Positions 34,601 to 46,779 of a stretch of DNA of 64,000 nt are shown one piece after another. The stretch comes from Ricinus communis (taxonomy: Eukaryota > Streptophyta > Magnoliopsida > Malpighiales > Euphorbiaceae). Position 1 is the stretch's first letter. Each line of letters begins with the position of its first letter. The stretch lies in NCBI RefSeq assembly GCF_019578655.1, contig NC_063265.1, positions 5,180,501-5,244,500 on the forward strand, given 5' to 3'. Below the pieces are notes generated by a model, which was not told the DNA's origin, made no database searches, and saw only the letters and a list, made by a program, of their open reading frames with translations. Position numbers and translations under genes: made by a program.

Positions 34601-35160
34601 ATCTATTTAATAAAATTTTGACAAAAAATTTTAAATATAAAATTATAAAATAAAAAATAATAATATAATTTTTTAGACATTATTTTCTTCGTTCCATTAT
34701 AAACTGTCCTTTTCAAATAAAAAATTTACAATTATTTGTCATTTTCTATTAATTTTATTTTTATATTGAAATATGTGTAATAAATTTTAAAATAAATACA
34801 AAAAAATAGACTAATATAAATTATGATTAGTAAATTAAAATAAATATAATAAGAAAATAAGAAAAATGTAGTTAATAGTTTATAAAATAATAAGAACACA
34901 CCAACTCTTAAAAAAATAAAAATAGAAAATAAAGAAAGAAAGAGAAAGAAATGTGAAAGTGTCATTGTATACTTAGTAATAGAGAAGAGATTCTTTGACA
35001 ACTGGAAGTAAAAAGACAAAAGGAGAAACAACGCAAAATTCGCGGTTTTTATTAATCCTTATCCTTCTCCCGCGAAAATTAATTAAAAAGAAAACACTGT
35101 AATCATAACAAAAAGCATAATCGGAGTCTTAAATAAAATCTTAGACTAGTCAGTGTGTGA
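31675..35160. other. AT-rich intergenic DNA
   Basis: No gene supported. The 73-codon frame at 31,723-31,944 has no recognised domain. Near 34,690-34,720 the words TTCGTTCCATTATAAACTGTCCTTTT resemble the terminal repeat of Stowaway-type MITEs, but I could not find the opposite end. Confidence 0.35.
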
Positions 35161-36646
35161 TTAAATCATTCAGCAGCACAGCCAAACAGCACCAACCGCG
35201 AGAGGAGGGAGTGACGTAACCACACAGGGACCCACATGCTTGCAGCATGGGGATTCGCTACGACCCAAAATATGAAAAATCACAAATGTGGGACCCTTTC
35301 TCAGCCACCTATACTATGCTATGCTATTACTATACCATACCATCACCTCTCCTTTTCTTTTAACCGTCTGATCGAAAGCGAAACGCTACTCTCCCCTTCT
35401 TTATTACTAAACTCCACACTGTTTCCGTTTTTTCAGCTAATCGTTTGATCGTTTCTTTTTAGGTTTCGAGATGCGTTTACCAAGAAATATTTAGTTAGAT
35501 GATTAGCTAATGCCGGTTCCTTTTACATGTAAGAAATGTTAATGAATGTTGTTGTTGTTCATCATTGGTTTTTGTAGTGGTAATTCTTTACTTTGCTTCT
35601 AGTCTAAGTTGGTCTCAAGATTTCACTACTCTCCGTTTCTACGTTTCGGATCTTTCTCGAGATCGTCGTTTCTCTTGTGTTCTATGCCAGCTTCTTCAAC
35701 CTGCATTTCCTCCGGTACGTTCTTTTCTTGGTTTTTTTCTTTTTTTTTTTCTTTTTTATTTTGCTGTGTTTAGATGCTGAGAAAGCAGAGGAAAATGTAA
35801 GAATAAGAAAATGATGAAGCTTTTCTTTTCTTTTTTTAAATAAACTCCTTCCGAAAATGAAAACAGATGACTTTGCGGTGTCACTAGAGTTGATTGAGAA
35901 TTGTTGTATTTTTCCTATGAAAGAACGGAAGAAAGCGTAAGGTTTTGATTCTAGCGGCCAAACCGAAGCTGATGCTTGTGAAATGCTGGTTTAGATTTTA
36001 ATTTTTTAAGATCTGCGCCTTTCTACATGTTATTTGTGATGGAATTTACGTAGAACGATTAGAATTATAAAATTTTATGAGGCAATCGAAGCAAGAAACA
36101 TATGAATTTTGAATCAAATTTTGATGCATCATGAATTGAATTTTCCATTTTATTGTTTTGAGTTCTTATTAATGCCAGAACTCTAATTAACAATTGCGAT
36201 TATCCTTTTTAAAAGAATCAAAATTATCGTTTTAACTCCAAATAACCTCTAGTTTTCTGATGAAAATTTATTGAACCTTTGATAAGGAATTGAATGGCAT
36301 TAATACTTCTCTGTATTATTGAACTAATGTCAGTAGGAAGAATTAAAAATTATTTATTTTGGTGGAGCTCAGTCAGTTTCTGTTTTCTTCTCGTCCTTTA
36401 TTGTTTTCTTGTGCCCTTGGCATCAAGTAGTAAAGACTGTTAAAAGGAAGCACAAGCATCTTCCTTTCACAGTTGCTAGTTATTTTCCTAACTGCTGTTG
36501 AGAACACATACACAAGCATATTCATTTCAGGGACTTGTACAAATGTGAATTGTATGAAATAATGTAGTTCTGCAAAAGTTGCTTATAGTTATCTTGCATT
36601 GTCCCTTATCAGGTAAAACTATGTTCATGAAGTGCAAATAGTTGAA
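35161..36646 (+). promoter_or_regulatory. Promoter, 5' leader and probable leader intron of the DUF3527 gene
   Basis: GC content rises at about 35,160. A bZIP-type TGACGTAA is at 35,212-35,219. A GTACGT donor at 35,715 and a strong acceptor TTCATTTCAG at 36,521-36,530 would remove a leader intron of about 816 bp. A second possible acceptor (TTATCAG) ends at 36,612. Several upstream ATGs lie in the first leader exon (for example in 35,500-35,550). The leader intron is inferred from splice signals only. Confidence 0.5.
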
Positions 36647-39596
36647 ATGATGTCTGGTGTACGACAAAGTAACGCATACCCAAAACCTTCTGGCAGAATG
36701 GGAGTTGGTGTAGACATGAAAAAGAGCTCCAAACAGCAGCAATACTCTAAGGCAGTGAAGGAGACGGTTCTTCCAACCCAAGCAATGCAGAGTCTAAAGC
36801 ACCAAGACATGCTAAAAGCCAAAGGTTACATCAGTAAGCCCTATAGTGGTGTTCCCTGTGAATTAAAACAAAATCCAAATAATGGGACCTTGATACAACC
36901 AAAACCTTCAGGAAATTGTCAGCAGCTGGCTGTCATGGTAAAGGCATCAAAAGATGATGAGCTTGTCAAATATATGTCAAGTTTGCCTCATTATTTACAG
37001 CGCATGGAAAAAACAGAAAACATACAAGATAAGGCTTTAAATGTCGGGGTTTTGGATTGGGGACGTTTAGAGAATTGGAAATGCAGCCAAAAGGGCATCG
37101 TGTTGAGAGATGGCAATGATGCATCCTTGCCTAGCAGTAATTTGTCAACTAAAATGACTGCTAGGCCGCCTACAGTTTACAGTCCAACACATAATCAAAC
37201 TCTCACTTCTGAAAGCAAACTGCGTCCTCCTCCTTGCAGAAATAATTCTTCTCATAATGATGGCATTTCTCGAAATACCAAATCATCTTTTCCGGAAGCG
37301 GGGCTCGTTCAGGATCTGGAAAATGCTTCCAGGAGCCATTTTCATGGACAGAAGAGGGCATTGTGGAACCACAAGTATTTTGATAGAAGTAGTTCACAAA
37401 CAGTTTTCAGAAAGGGTGAACAGAGAGAGTTGGATCATAAGAACACTGCAAAAGTTGAAAATCAGTCATCCAACTCCAGCAATAACCGGATACTAATAGG
37501 GCCCAGCGAAAGTGTGAGTTCTTGTGATAGAGAAGCCAAGCAGAGAATTGAGGGAATGCAACGATCAGATATAAACAGAAAGGCCTCGAAAAAGAAGAGT
37601 ACTCCAAGCATGGGAGCTTCGTCTTCAAAGCTGAAAAGTTGTGATATCTCACTCAGTACAAAGGACAAGAAGAATGTTAATAACAGAATGAAGAAGAGAA
37701 TGGAGTTGCAAGAACCAGAAATTGATATTCCTCATCAAGCTGATCAAAGCAAAAACATTGTTCTTCTCTTACCTGTAAAAGTTGCTCAAAGTAGCCCTCT
37801 AAAGCACCCAAGAAGGTTAATAGACGAGAATGTGACCGGAGCATCTCAGAATAGCTTGTCAGAGGGGTTATCTGACAGGGAGGTTTTCTCCTCGGAACTC
37901 CATCATGAAATTCCTCACTCATGTCCACTGCCTTCTAGAGCTGAGATTAATACAGAACAACAAGAGATGGCACCTAATGCATTCAATAATCATGATGTGG
38001 AGCTGTCATCCAATGCAAGCAGCAGTGCTAATTCTTCAAATGAAAATCTACTTGAAACTTTAAGGACACTGGACCAAGAAACAGCAGAACTGGATTCTAG
38101 GAAAGGCAGACATCCATCACCAAATCGCCGATTTAGCTTCAGCTTAGGTCGGATGACCAGAAGTTTCAGCTTCAAGGAGACTTCAGGCATTCCGCAATTG
38201 ACCTCCACATATGTTTCAGTGAAGTCTGGTCCTGTGATATCCAAAGCTTCTGCTGATTTGGGTAATTCAAACAGAGAGAAAGCAAGTGGTCATAACAGAG
38301 CTAGATCCAGCCCTTTGAGAAGGATCCTAGATCCACTACTGAAGTCCAAGGGCTCAAATCTGCAAAATTCTTCTGGAACTGATCAGTCATCTAGCGGAAG
38401 CCCGAATGCCCACAGCTATAAGACAATTGATGCTACTGAATCACTTCAAAATGAAAAACATGAGTTATCCAGTATACAAGCTCACCTGATGGTTACAAGG
38501 AGTAATGGATTTCCATTGTTCAGATTTGTGATCAACAATAAAAATATTATTGTTGCCGCCCCTTTGAAAAATTTAACACCAATGGCAAAGAATGATCAGG
38601 GCTGCAACTATGTACTGTATGCCATTGATGAAATGAAGAGAAAAGGTGGAAGCTGGATTACTCAAGTTGGTAAAGAGAAAAGCTGTAGCTTTGTCTATAA
38701 TGTGGTTGGCCAGATGAAGGTAAATGGCTCTTCATTCTTGGATTTGTCTGGAAAGAACTCCAGTAACGAGTATGTAGTTAAAGAGTCAGTTTTATTTGGT
38801 ACTGAGCGAAGACAGACAGGTCAGGGATCAGCAGGGTTGATGCCAAACACAGAGCTTGCAGCTGTTGTTATCAAGAAGCCTAGTGGAAACTTAGGCTATG
38901 ATGGCTCGGGGAGTGATAAAGAAAAAAACTTGATGGAGAAGGACTTCTCATGGTGCCCGTCAGACAATGAACACTCTGATAGTTGTACAGTCATACTTCC
39001 TGGCGGTGTTCATAGTTTGCCTAGCACAGGAGTTCCTTCATCGCTAATTCATCGGTGGAGATCTGGTGGATCATGCGACTGTGGAGGCTGGGATGTTGGC
39101 TGTAAACTACGTATTTTATCCAATGAAAACCTAAACCAGAAGCTTCAAAGAGCCTCTGGTGCTTGCCCGATGTCACATGACTTTGAGCTCTTCGTTCAGG
39201 TACTGCCCATGTTTTACCTTAGAATTTTTCTTTACATTCTGTTGGTAATTTTATTTATTTAATCATCTAACGAATGTCTTCCTACTTTGTACCTACATAT
39301 AGGGAGAACAGCAGCAAGATAAGCCCATGTTCAGTATGGCACCAATCGAGAAGGGGAAGTACTCCGTTGAATTCAGACCATCAATTTCCCCATTACAGGC
39401 ATTATTCATTTCTGTCTCAGTTATAAGCTGCCAGAAATTATCTGGTCTCGATGAAGTGAGTACTGTGTACGATGAAAAAATTTTCCACGGGTATGAAAAT
39501 GTAGGAGGAATGAAGAAGATACGCACAGCCGTTGTGGGGGAAGCACCTGTGAAATATACTCCATGTCCACCTGTTTCCCCAGTTGGAAGGGTCTAG
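36647..39596 (+). CDS. DUF3527-domain protein (948 aa, 2 exons)
   Basis: Exon 1 is 36,647-39,199 and exon 2 is 39,303-39,596; the intron is phase 0 GT-AG. The open frame extends to a GTG at 36,632, but the first real start is ATGATG at 36,647, giving MMSGVRQSNAYPKPSG. Residues 1 to about 590 are Ser/Asn/Lys-rich and look disordered. A conserved basic-Ser block RRFSFSLGRMTRSFSFKE is at 494-511 and SPLRRILDPLLKSKG at about 554-568. The DUF3527 region runs from about 614 (LMVTRSNGFPLFRFVINN) to the C-terminus, with a Cys-rich patch GGSCDCGGWDVGC near 810-822 and a Pro-rich end (YTPCPPVSPVGRV). Function is unknown; no membrane segment or enzyme motif is visible. Arabidopsis relatives include At5g59020 and At2g37930, the latter beside a COPT and an IPCS gene. 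Confidence 0.92.
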
Positions 39597-41017
39597 CTTC
39601 ATGCTGCTCTTTTGAATAGCCAAAGAATGCAGTAATAGTATGTGTTCACAATCCATTACTGTCGTGATGTTAATTTGCCCTCCAAAAGATGAAGTCTTAA
39701 ACGGGATTCCTGATATAGAGGAGGTCATAATTTTGTATCAACGGTAACATCACCTTTGTATAAAGAAAATAACTTCACCAGATAATACACCTCTGTAATG
39801 AAAAGAAAATAGGCTGTTTGAAGGTTTAAATCTCTATGAGACAGCTTTTCCCTGAAGAAAGCTATGTGAAATGTTGAAGATGATCTTATTCCAACTCAAA
39901 ACCCTCGCAATTGGTCCCAGTGACATGGTAACTCCATAAGGTTCCATTAATGTAGATAATTATATGAGTTCATTCCAAACAAACTCAAAATGTAATTGAA
40001 ATGAAACTTTCAGGGAATTATTGATCTAATTACTACATAAGTTCATTTTCAACAAGTGGAATTGAAAAATATAAGAGTGCCTGAAACCATTAAGCAACAA
40101 AATAGAATACAGTCACTATATAGAAGATGCCAGTCTCACTATGTTACTTCTTGTTGCGAATGGTAGGCAAAAGTAGCAATGCCATATATCCACACGTGGT
40201 TTAATAACAGATAAAATCATCAAATTTCACTAAATTTCTTAATTTCATTATAAATTTTTTAAATTTTTATCAATTAAAAACTCAAACTTTCAAATGTATT
40301 TTAAATTTTATCATGCAATTACTAGGTGAATTAATCTTAATCTTTTATTCATTAAATGACACGATCCTAGTTTCAAAATAAAACCAATAAATTCATGAAA
40401 TACAACAATAAGTTTTACTTGTCTCAGTATTACTAGATGGTTACAAATGGCCATTAACTTGCTCTTTCTCTCTTATTTTGTGTTATTCATTTAGTCATTA
40501 ATAAGGATGTTTTCCAGTTTTAAATTCCATGCTGATTCATTTGATACCTTATTTCAACTTAATGTCGTTGAGAATTAGAGATTTAACTGTCATATAATTG
40601 GTCAACATAATTAAAATCTCATCCCAGTGGGTTATATGATAGAATTTAAAACAAATGTAAGCATTTATGTATCAAATTAATAAAGTCTAAAATTTATGAT
40701 AGAATTGAAAATCTAGCAAAAGTTTGATGATTTTTCTTGTCATTAGTCCAAACTACCGAACTGTCTTGTTGCTTGGTAGTATTCCTTCGATGAAAGTTTA
40801 GACTACGCACTCTCTGCAAATCAAGCATGCAGTAACAAGATTTTTACTCACTTCACCCTGACCAGATCACTTCAAAAGCACAGGACTCTAAACAAGACAC
40901 AAAATCCATGTCCATGTAGATAGTAATGAATTGGAACTACAATTCATTCAAAAGAAATCTAAACTAAAATGCAATTAAAATGGAAAAACAGGAGTAATAC
41001 ATATCATTATTAGTTTC
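39597..41017. other. Convergent 3' region between the DUF3527 and SnoaL-like genes
   Basis: Both neighbouring genes end toward this interval, so it holds two 3' UTRs and AT-rich spacer. No gene or repeat supported. Confidence 0.4.
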
Positions 41018-42366
41018 TCATAAATCAACAGGTGAAGCATGATGAATACAGATGAACCATTGACCGTCAATCCTCTCAAAAACATTTGTTACAAACTGAG
41101 CTCCCCAACTGCTACCTTTTGTCCTAACAAATTCCACACATGTAACGTAACCTACATCCCCCTTAAAATGAACTCTGGCATTTTTCAACTCAATCTCCAA
41201 TGGGAAATCATAGTTCATCCATACAAGCTCCCAGCTCTCCATAACATCATCATAACCGATAACTCCACTTGCACCTGGGTGCACACAACAAACATTATCG
41301 CCTTTTGCCCAAAGGGCCTGCATTGAAGCTAAATCACCATTCCTGAATGCATTATAAAACCGGGCATTTGCTGCCAGTACCGAAGCCTTACTATCCTCCT
41401 GGAGCAGTCGAAGGCTATCCCTGATTTTAGCAGCTTGGGCATAGTTCTCTTCTTCAATGGCAATCTGCAAGTCCCGTGTTAAGGCTTGCTCATCCAATAT
41501 GATGCTTTCGCCACTCAGCATTTCCTCAGAGTCTTCACTTTTTACTTGACATGCTCTTATTGACAACAAGCGGGAAGCTTTTGCAAAGGGCACTGCTTTA
41601 AGGTAAATACATAATCAGACGAGCTAAAAACTAAATAATTGTTTTGAACAATAGCAATGCAGAAACCAAAAGATAAACCCATTCTAAACAGATACAATTG
41701 AATTATAGATTCACACCACAGAACTTACAAGTTCTTCCTACAATGTGCAACTTGAGAGCACAATAATGCGCTGCAGTAGATAGCGGAAACAATTTGTTGT
41801 CCTTAAGGGAAGGATAAGAGAGGTGGGGAAACCTCTTGCAGCTATTAATGCAAGAACAGGGTAGCCGCCTATCAATAAAATTTACCTACAACAACACTGC
41901 AAGCTAAAGCAAAGTCTGCATAAAATATAAATTCAAGAAAACAAAGTACTATTACTACACATCAGGTGATCAAGGAACTCATCCTCATTTGCATTACAAC
42001 ATTTCACATTTCTCACTCCTTCGATTGCATTCAGACATCAATCCGATTCATCAATGAAGCTCAATTTACAATATATAATACTATAACATGAATTCTTGTA
42101 TTGAACTGTTTTTTCTCTTTTCTTTTTATTGAAATTCTGATATAAGATCTTGTTTAGTTTATACAGGAACATACAAAAAGAAAACGAATTTGGCTGCCAT
42201 TTGAATGTGAGTGCATAAATAAACACTCAACCCAGAACAGAAACACAAAAGAAGAATCCCACTGAAATTTCACATAAGAAGTGCTGAATTAATGGAGAGC
42301 ATAAACAAAAGATAATGAGAATTCATAACTCACTTTGTAACAAAAGGTAGATCCATGAAGCGCCAT
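41018..42366 (-). CDS. UVR-motif plus SnoaL/NTF2-like protein, probable plastid (254 aa, 3 exons)
   Basis: Exons on the minus strand: 42,366-42,334 (MALHGSTFCYK), 41,885-41,729 and 41,592-41,018, 765 bp in total. Donors are GTGAGT and GTAAGT, acceptors TTGTAG and AAGCAG, and all phases agree. An open frame of exon 3 alone would start at a GTG, which is not the true start. Residues 1 to about 80 are rich in Ser, Arg, Lys, Cys and Leu with few acids, like a chloroplast transit peptide. At about 96-125 lies a UVR motif (LTRDLQIAIEEENYAQAAKI then RDSLRLL), a helical hairpin for protein contacts also found in Clp and UvrB/C proteins. From about 138 to 252 a cone-shaped SnoaL-like domain follows (ARFYNAFRNGDLASM; WAKGDNVCCVHPG; WFICIHHASPV). 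Some family members are called NTF2-like. Substrate unknown; plastid location is inferred. Confidence 0.88.
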
Positions 42367-42411
42367 GATTGAAGAGGCTATTTTGACAGAGCCTAATGAG
42401 AAGGATAAGAC

Positions 42412-42432
42412 TTAGGGTTAGGGTTTTTGGGC
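42412..42432 (-). promoter_or_regulatory. Double telo-box with adjacent site II motif
   Basis: The minus strand reads AGCCCAAAAACCCTAACCCT and then AAG. That is two overlapping AACCCTAA telo-boxes preceded by a GCCCA (site II-like) word, 46-66 bp upstream of the ATG of the SnoaL-like gene. Telo-box plus site II pairs mark promoters of growth-linked housekeeping genes, including many for ribosomal and organelle proteins. Further GCCCA words lie at 42,580-42,620. Confidence 0.7.
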
Positions 42433-42711
42433 TGTCAAAGTACAATTCGATGATGCTTCTGAAACAAACAAAAAAAGGAGGCTTGTAGCTATCTGCAGTG
42501 AGATCAAGAGAAGATTTGTCTGAACTCGTTAACAGGTGATGAAGTTGCTGTCTGTTCAAGGAGAAGAGGCAAGGCCATGACAGCCCAATCCATTAGCTGT
42601 GTGGGCAAATAAGAGCCCAATCAGTTGATGGGTTAACTTTGTATGGGCTCACATTTCTTCCACCACTTATCTACCAAGCAATTAAAAATCTACTTGTATT
42701 ATTCTTTTATT

Positions 42712-42718
<7 letters not shown>

Positions 42719-42751
<33 letters not shown>
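42719..42751. repeat. (ATT)11 microsatellite
   Basis: Eleven perfect ATT units. Confidence 0.9.
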
Positions 42752-42752
<1 letters not shown>

Positions 42753-45700
42753 GGTTTGAGAAGTAAGCATTACATTTTATAATTTTGTGGATAACGAAAA
42801 ATATTCCTACCTGACATATCTCAATTGCTTTTAGGACGAAACTCAACTAAGAATTAGGTCAATTTTAAGAAAATAAATAACAATTAGTGTCTATTATTTT
42901 GTGAATTAAGAGAATTCAATTTGTGTCCTTACGGCTTAACCACTTGACTTACTGGTTATTAAAATTCTAACCTACAAAACTTTGATAAGAACAAAATTAT
43001 ACAGTAATAAATTATCTCATAATAAAATAGATATTTTATAACCATTTTAAACGACATAGTTTTTATTATTTTTGACCCACTGAGCTTGGGGCTTTGGCAG
43101 TTGTGACTTCTGATACATGTCAGCTCAGTGAGAATAATCCATGAGATCAAAATTTGGGAAATAATAAATCTTTAGATGAGGAAGATATTTTATTTTTAAT
43201 TATTATTTCTTTATGCTGTTGATGTAAGTGGGAGTAAAAATCAAAGGAGAGAAGAGGCTGGAGGGCCCATTATGCAGGCACTAACAAAGCCAGAAGGTGG
43301 GAAAAAGATATTCAATTTATTTATTTATTGATAGATGACTAAGAAAGCACATATCCTATGATATCATGTCCATAATTTAACTGAAAAAACACTTTCCCCT
43401 CTGTGAAATATTATAAGTTTTGTATGCATATTATATGTGCAAAGCTATATCTTACTCATTTATTTAAGAAGAAATCCACATCAATTATTTTTCTTTTTTT
43501 TTTTTTTATTAAAAAAAAAGGAAGACGAAAAATAGATATGTACGAGACAAAATAAGCATTGAATGATTGGCTTGATATTGATTTAGAAAAAGGGAAATAC
43601 AAAAATTCATTTTCAAAACTGTCAACCGTTTGCTTGGGTGGGACCAACTGCCCTGTAGTTTCCTTAGTGGGAGTGGCTTAATTATATCAAAAATCAAAAC
43701 TTGAGCTACAAAACATAACAGGAAGAAGCTTCAAACGCCTGTATACAAAGAGACAGAGAGCCCACATGTTTCTGTAGCTTAACGCCTTACGGTTGTTGCA
43801 GTTGGACTTGGACCAGTTCCGATGTCGAGTCAAATTTTTTGTAACAAATATTTTGAGGTCAAAATGGGTTCCTTAAATGAAATAATAATAATAATATAAT
43901 TCATGTGAATGTTACCAATTCATTCATTAACCTCACATCCATCTATGGTTTTGCATGTGCTTAACCACCCTGATTTAACGGCCACATGTCCCTTTAAATT
44001 ATTATTATTTTTCTTGATTGGCTCAGATTTTAAATAATAACAATAGATGTAAAATAGAAAGTGCACATGGTATTGGAGAGTTAAACGTACGAAGCAAATG
44101 TATGGTCGGTAGAACATGTTTGTCTTGGTCAGCTTTCCCATTTGACCCAAATTCCTTGCAAAAATAGTTTTGGGACCGCATGCAGATCCTCAAAACTATC
44201 ATACCATAATCTTTATTTCTATCTATTAAACTTACTATATTAAATAAATTATTTAATTTTATTGGACATCATTTGTCTATTAATTTGGTGTATTAATGCA
44301 ATATACACCAAGATTATGTGTATACATATTTTATCAGTTATAAAAAAAAGGGTAAATGGAGATTTAAAGTAAAAGGAATAATTGCATGACATATAAATAT
44401 ATTTGAATAGAGGTATTTTAGTTCATCTTTTGTTAAAGATTTAGCTTGTGTAGCAATTTATTTATTTATGTTGCCACAACTCTATATTAAAAACTTTAAT
44501 TTGATTTGAATAGATTTTGAGTTTTGGCATTGGATATGTTGTTAGTTTGTATTACATCTATGATTTTGGTATATTATATATATTCTCAGTATTGTGAATA
44601 TCACATGATGATCATTATGAACAAAAGGCCTTTATCTATTCATTAGCTTTATCCATGATTTAATTACTATAAGCAATCCATTTGCCAATTTAATTGGCAC
44701 TGGCACCCAATTAATAAGAATAAATGGCATGTTCGCTAGTGATAATATTCTCTGTTTTCATTTTCTAGTTATTCTGTCCTTTTCTTAATGTCCCACTTTT
44801 TCATTATCCAAATGAAAAAAAACAAAAACAAAATCACAAAACATGGTTTGCTTGAAATGTTTTGCAAAATTCTTTTCTGATTTTCCTACAACAAGAACTT
44901 TTCAACTGAACTCTAAATTATATTTTTCTAATTTCCTGCAAGAAAATCTTGTTAGGAAATAGGATAAATTTTCTCCCACAATTAAACAGACCCAAGATTC
45001 TGAAATATTAATTTTTTCAAAACTTGCAAGAAAATCTAACAGGTGGTAACATTCTGGTAGGGACATATGCACGAAGACTGAGGTCGTGGGGACCTTGAAA
45101 ATCCTGTGCAGGAATGGAAGATTTAGTTGAGATGAAAATGAGAATTGACAAGTCATGGCATATATATTGATAGCCCCACCAAATTGTTTTTCTATGCGTT
45201 GTGATACCAACTTGTGGTGCTCACTGAAACTGAATATTATAGAACAGCAAAAACAGAAAAGAAAAGGCAGAGAAGGTGAAGTTATGCTGATGCTTAAGCA
45301 GTTGCAAAGCTTGAAAGGTACTTATCATGTTGTATTAGAAAGCAAAAGAAATAAAGAATATTAAAGAAGAATGGATACAACAAACAAATTAGGCCACCAA
45401 ACAAAGTTAGTTTCCTGAGCTGTGCTTTGGGGAGGGGGGGCCTAACACATGAGCCATTAGCCAACTCTTCTTCCTTCCAGAATATTGGGATTTTAAATGC
45501 TAAGTGATGCCAGTGCTACCTACCCATTTCTTCATCTTTTCTGTTGTTTTGTGTTTTAAACTTCTTTTTTTAAAGGGCTTTTGCCAATTTCAAGATCAGG
45601 GATGACATTGTAGATGAGATTTAACATGGATGCCACAAAAGAAATTCTTTACTTTTACTTACTTAAGAGATAGGGATGAATTTCCTCAACAAAAAAAAAA

Positions 45701-46600
45701 ATCATAAAAAAAGAAAGAGATAGGATGGAAAAGAATCCTTAGTAAGAGAAAGTCAATTCTCCTAAGGTTTCCAAACTATGCGAGTGTTAGAGAAGCTTAG
45801 TTTTCAATATTTACATTGTTTAATTTAAATCAATTATTAGTAACTAATAGAACACTTAACTGATGCCTTTTCTTTTTATCTTGGTAACTCTATCTTTAAA
45901 AAAACTGACTCAATTGTTTCTATAAAAAAATTAAAATGGATAATAAGATTACACATCAACATAAACTTTAATCTGCTTTTGTAATATAACACTTCTTCTC
46001 TTCTTTTTTTCCATTTCATATTGCAATTAAAACTTTTTATACGTATATACAAAAAAAATGTTATTATTATTAATTTATACTTTTTAACTTACTTATAACA
46101 ATCATAATTAAAATAATAATACTAAACATATATTAATATCCATCAAATATATATTAAAATAATTAAACATATAACAATCATAATTAAAATAATAATATTA
46201 AACACATATTATCATTAAAAGTATTATTAGCAAAAATTAATTATAGTTTTACCAAAAATAAATATCAATCAAATACTAGCTACCAGACTCTTAGAAATAA
46301 TTGCCAACTATTAGCTTTAGTAAATATTTTAGCCAAACAAACCTTAAAACTGAAATAAAATAGTTTAAAATAAATAAAAAAAGATTCTAAACATGAAATC
46401 TCAAACTAAAAATGACTATCATGTTTAATGAATGTGATTGTTAGGACTTATTTTCAAAAGTTAGCTAAAAAAAAAGATGTTCAATCAATATACATATGTC
46501 ACGTCACAACAGTCCGATAACTTAACGAGATAAGAGATAAATATAGTTTATAACAATATCTTCTAAGGATGAACCAAAAAAAAAAATTACATCTTGCAAA
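42752..46600. other. Intergenic DNA upstream of the SnoaL-like gene
   Basis: No gene supported. Stretches 43,050-43,150 and 44,880-45,500 are less AT-rich but hold only short frames without recognised domains (for example 44,902-45,210 on the minus strand). Confidence 0.35.
46095..46210. repeat. Imperfect direct repeat, 76-bp offset
   Basis: ATAACAATCATAATTAAAAT followed by AATAATACTAAACATATATTA starts at 46,095. A near copy starts at 46,171 with two or three changes. The repeat sits inside an AT-rich block ending near 46,340 in CCAAACAAACC, a phrase seen at DNA-transposon ends. Confidence 0.7.
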
Positions 46601-46624
46601 TGATGAAAGGATTTGGGCAGAGAG

Positions 46625-46775
46625 GGATAGTATCACTTTAATTCAATAGTAATGAGAAAAACACTAGGTTTTTTATCTAATGGAAAAGCTTTATGGAACT
46701 AGGGTGGAGATCTCGAGTACGAACTTCGGCTTTCCCCTTTAATGATAAAAAGAAAAATTACAATGAGAAATTGTA
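46625..46775 (+). mobile_element. SINE-like tRNA-derived repeat
   Basis: It contains an A-box-like TTAATTCAATAGTAATGAG (46,638-46,656) and a B-box-like TCGAGTACGAACTTCGG (46,713-46,729) with about 60 bp between. An A/G-rich end AATGATAAAAAGAAAAA follows. No target duplication could be paired. Confidence 0.45.
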
Positions 46776-46779
46776 ATCA

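Noticed and set aside
36632..36646. Start of the DUF3527 protein at 36,632
   Set aside because: The codon there is GTG; the first ATG in frame is 36,647 and begins the conserved MMSGVRQ.
44902..45210. 102-codon minus-strand frame
   Set aside because: No domain, no splice partner and no composition bias typical of coding DNA.
14040..46775. True tRNA genes at the A/B-box-containing repeats
   Set aside because: None folds into a cloverleaf with an acceptor stem and anticodon arm by inspection; they fit SINEs instead.
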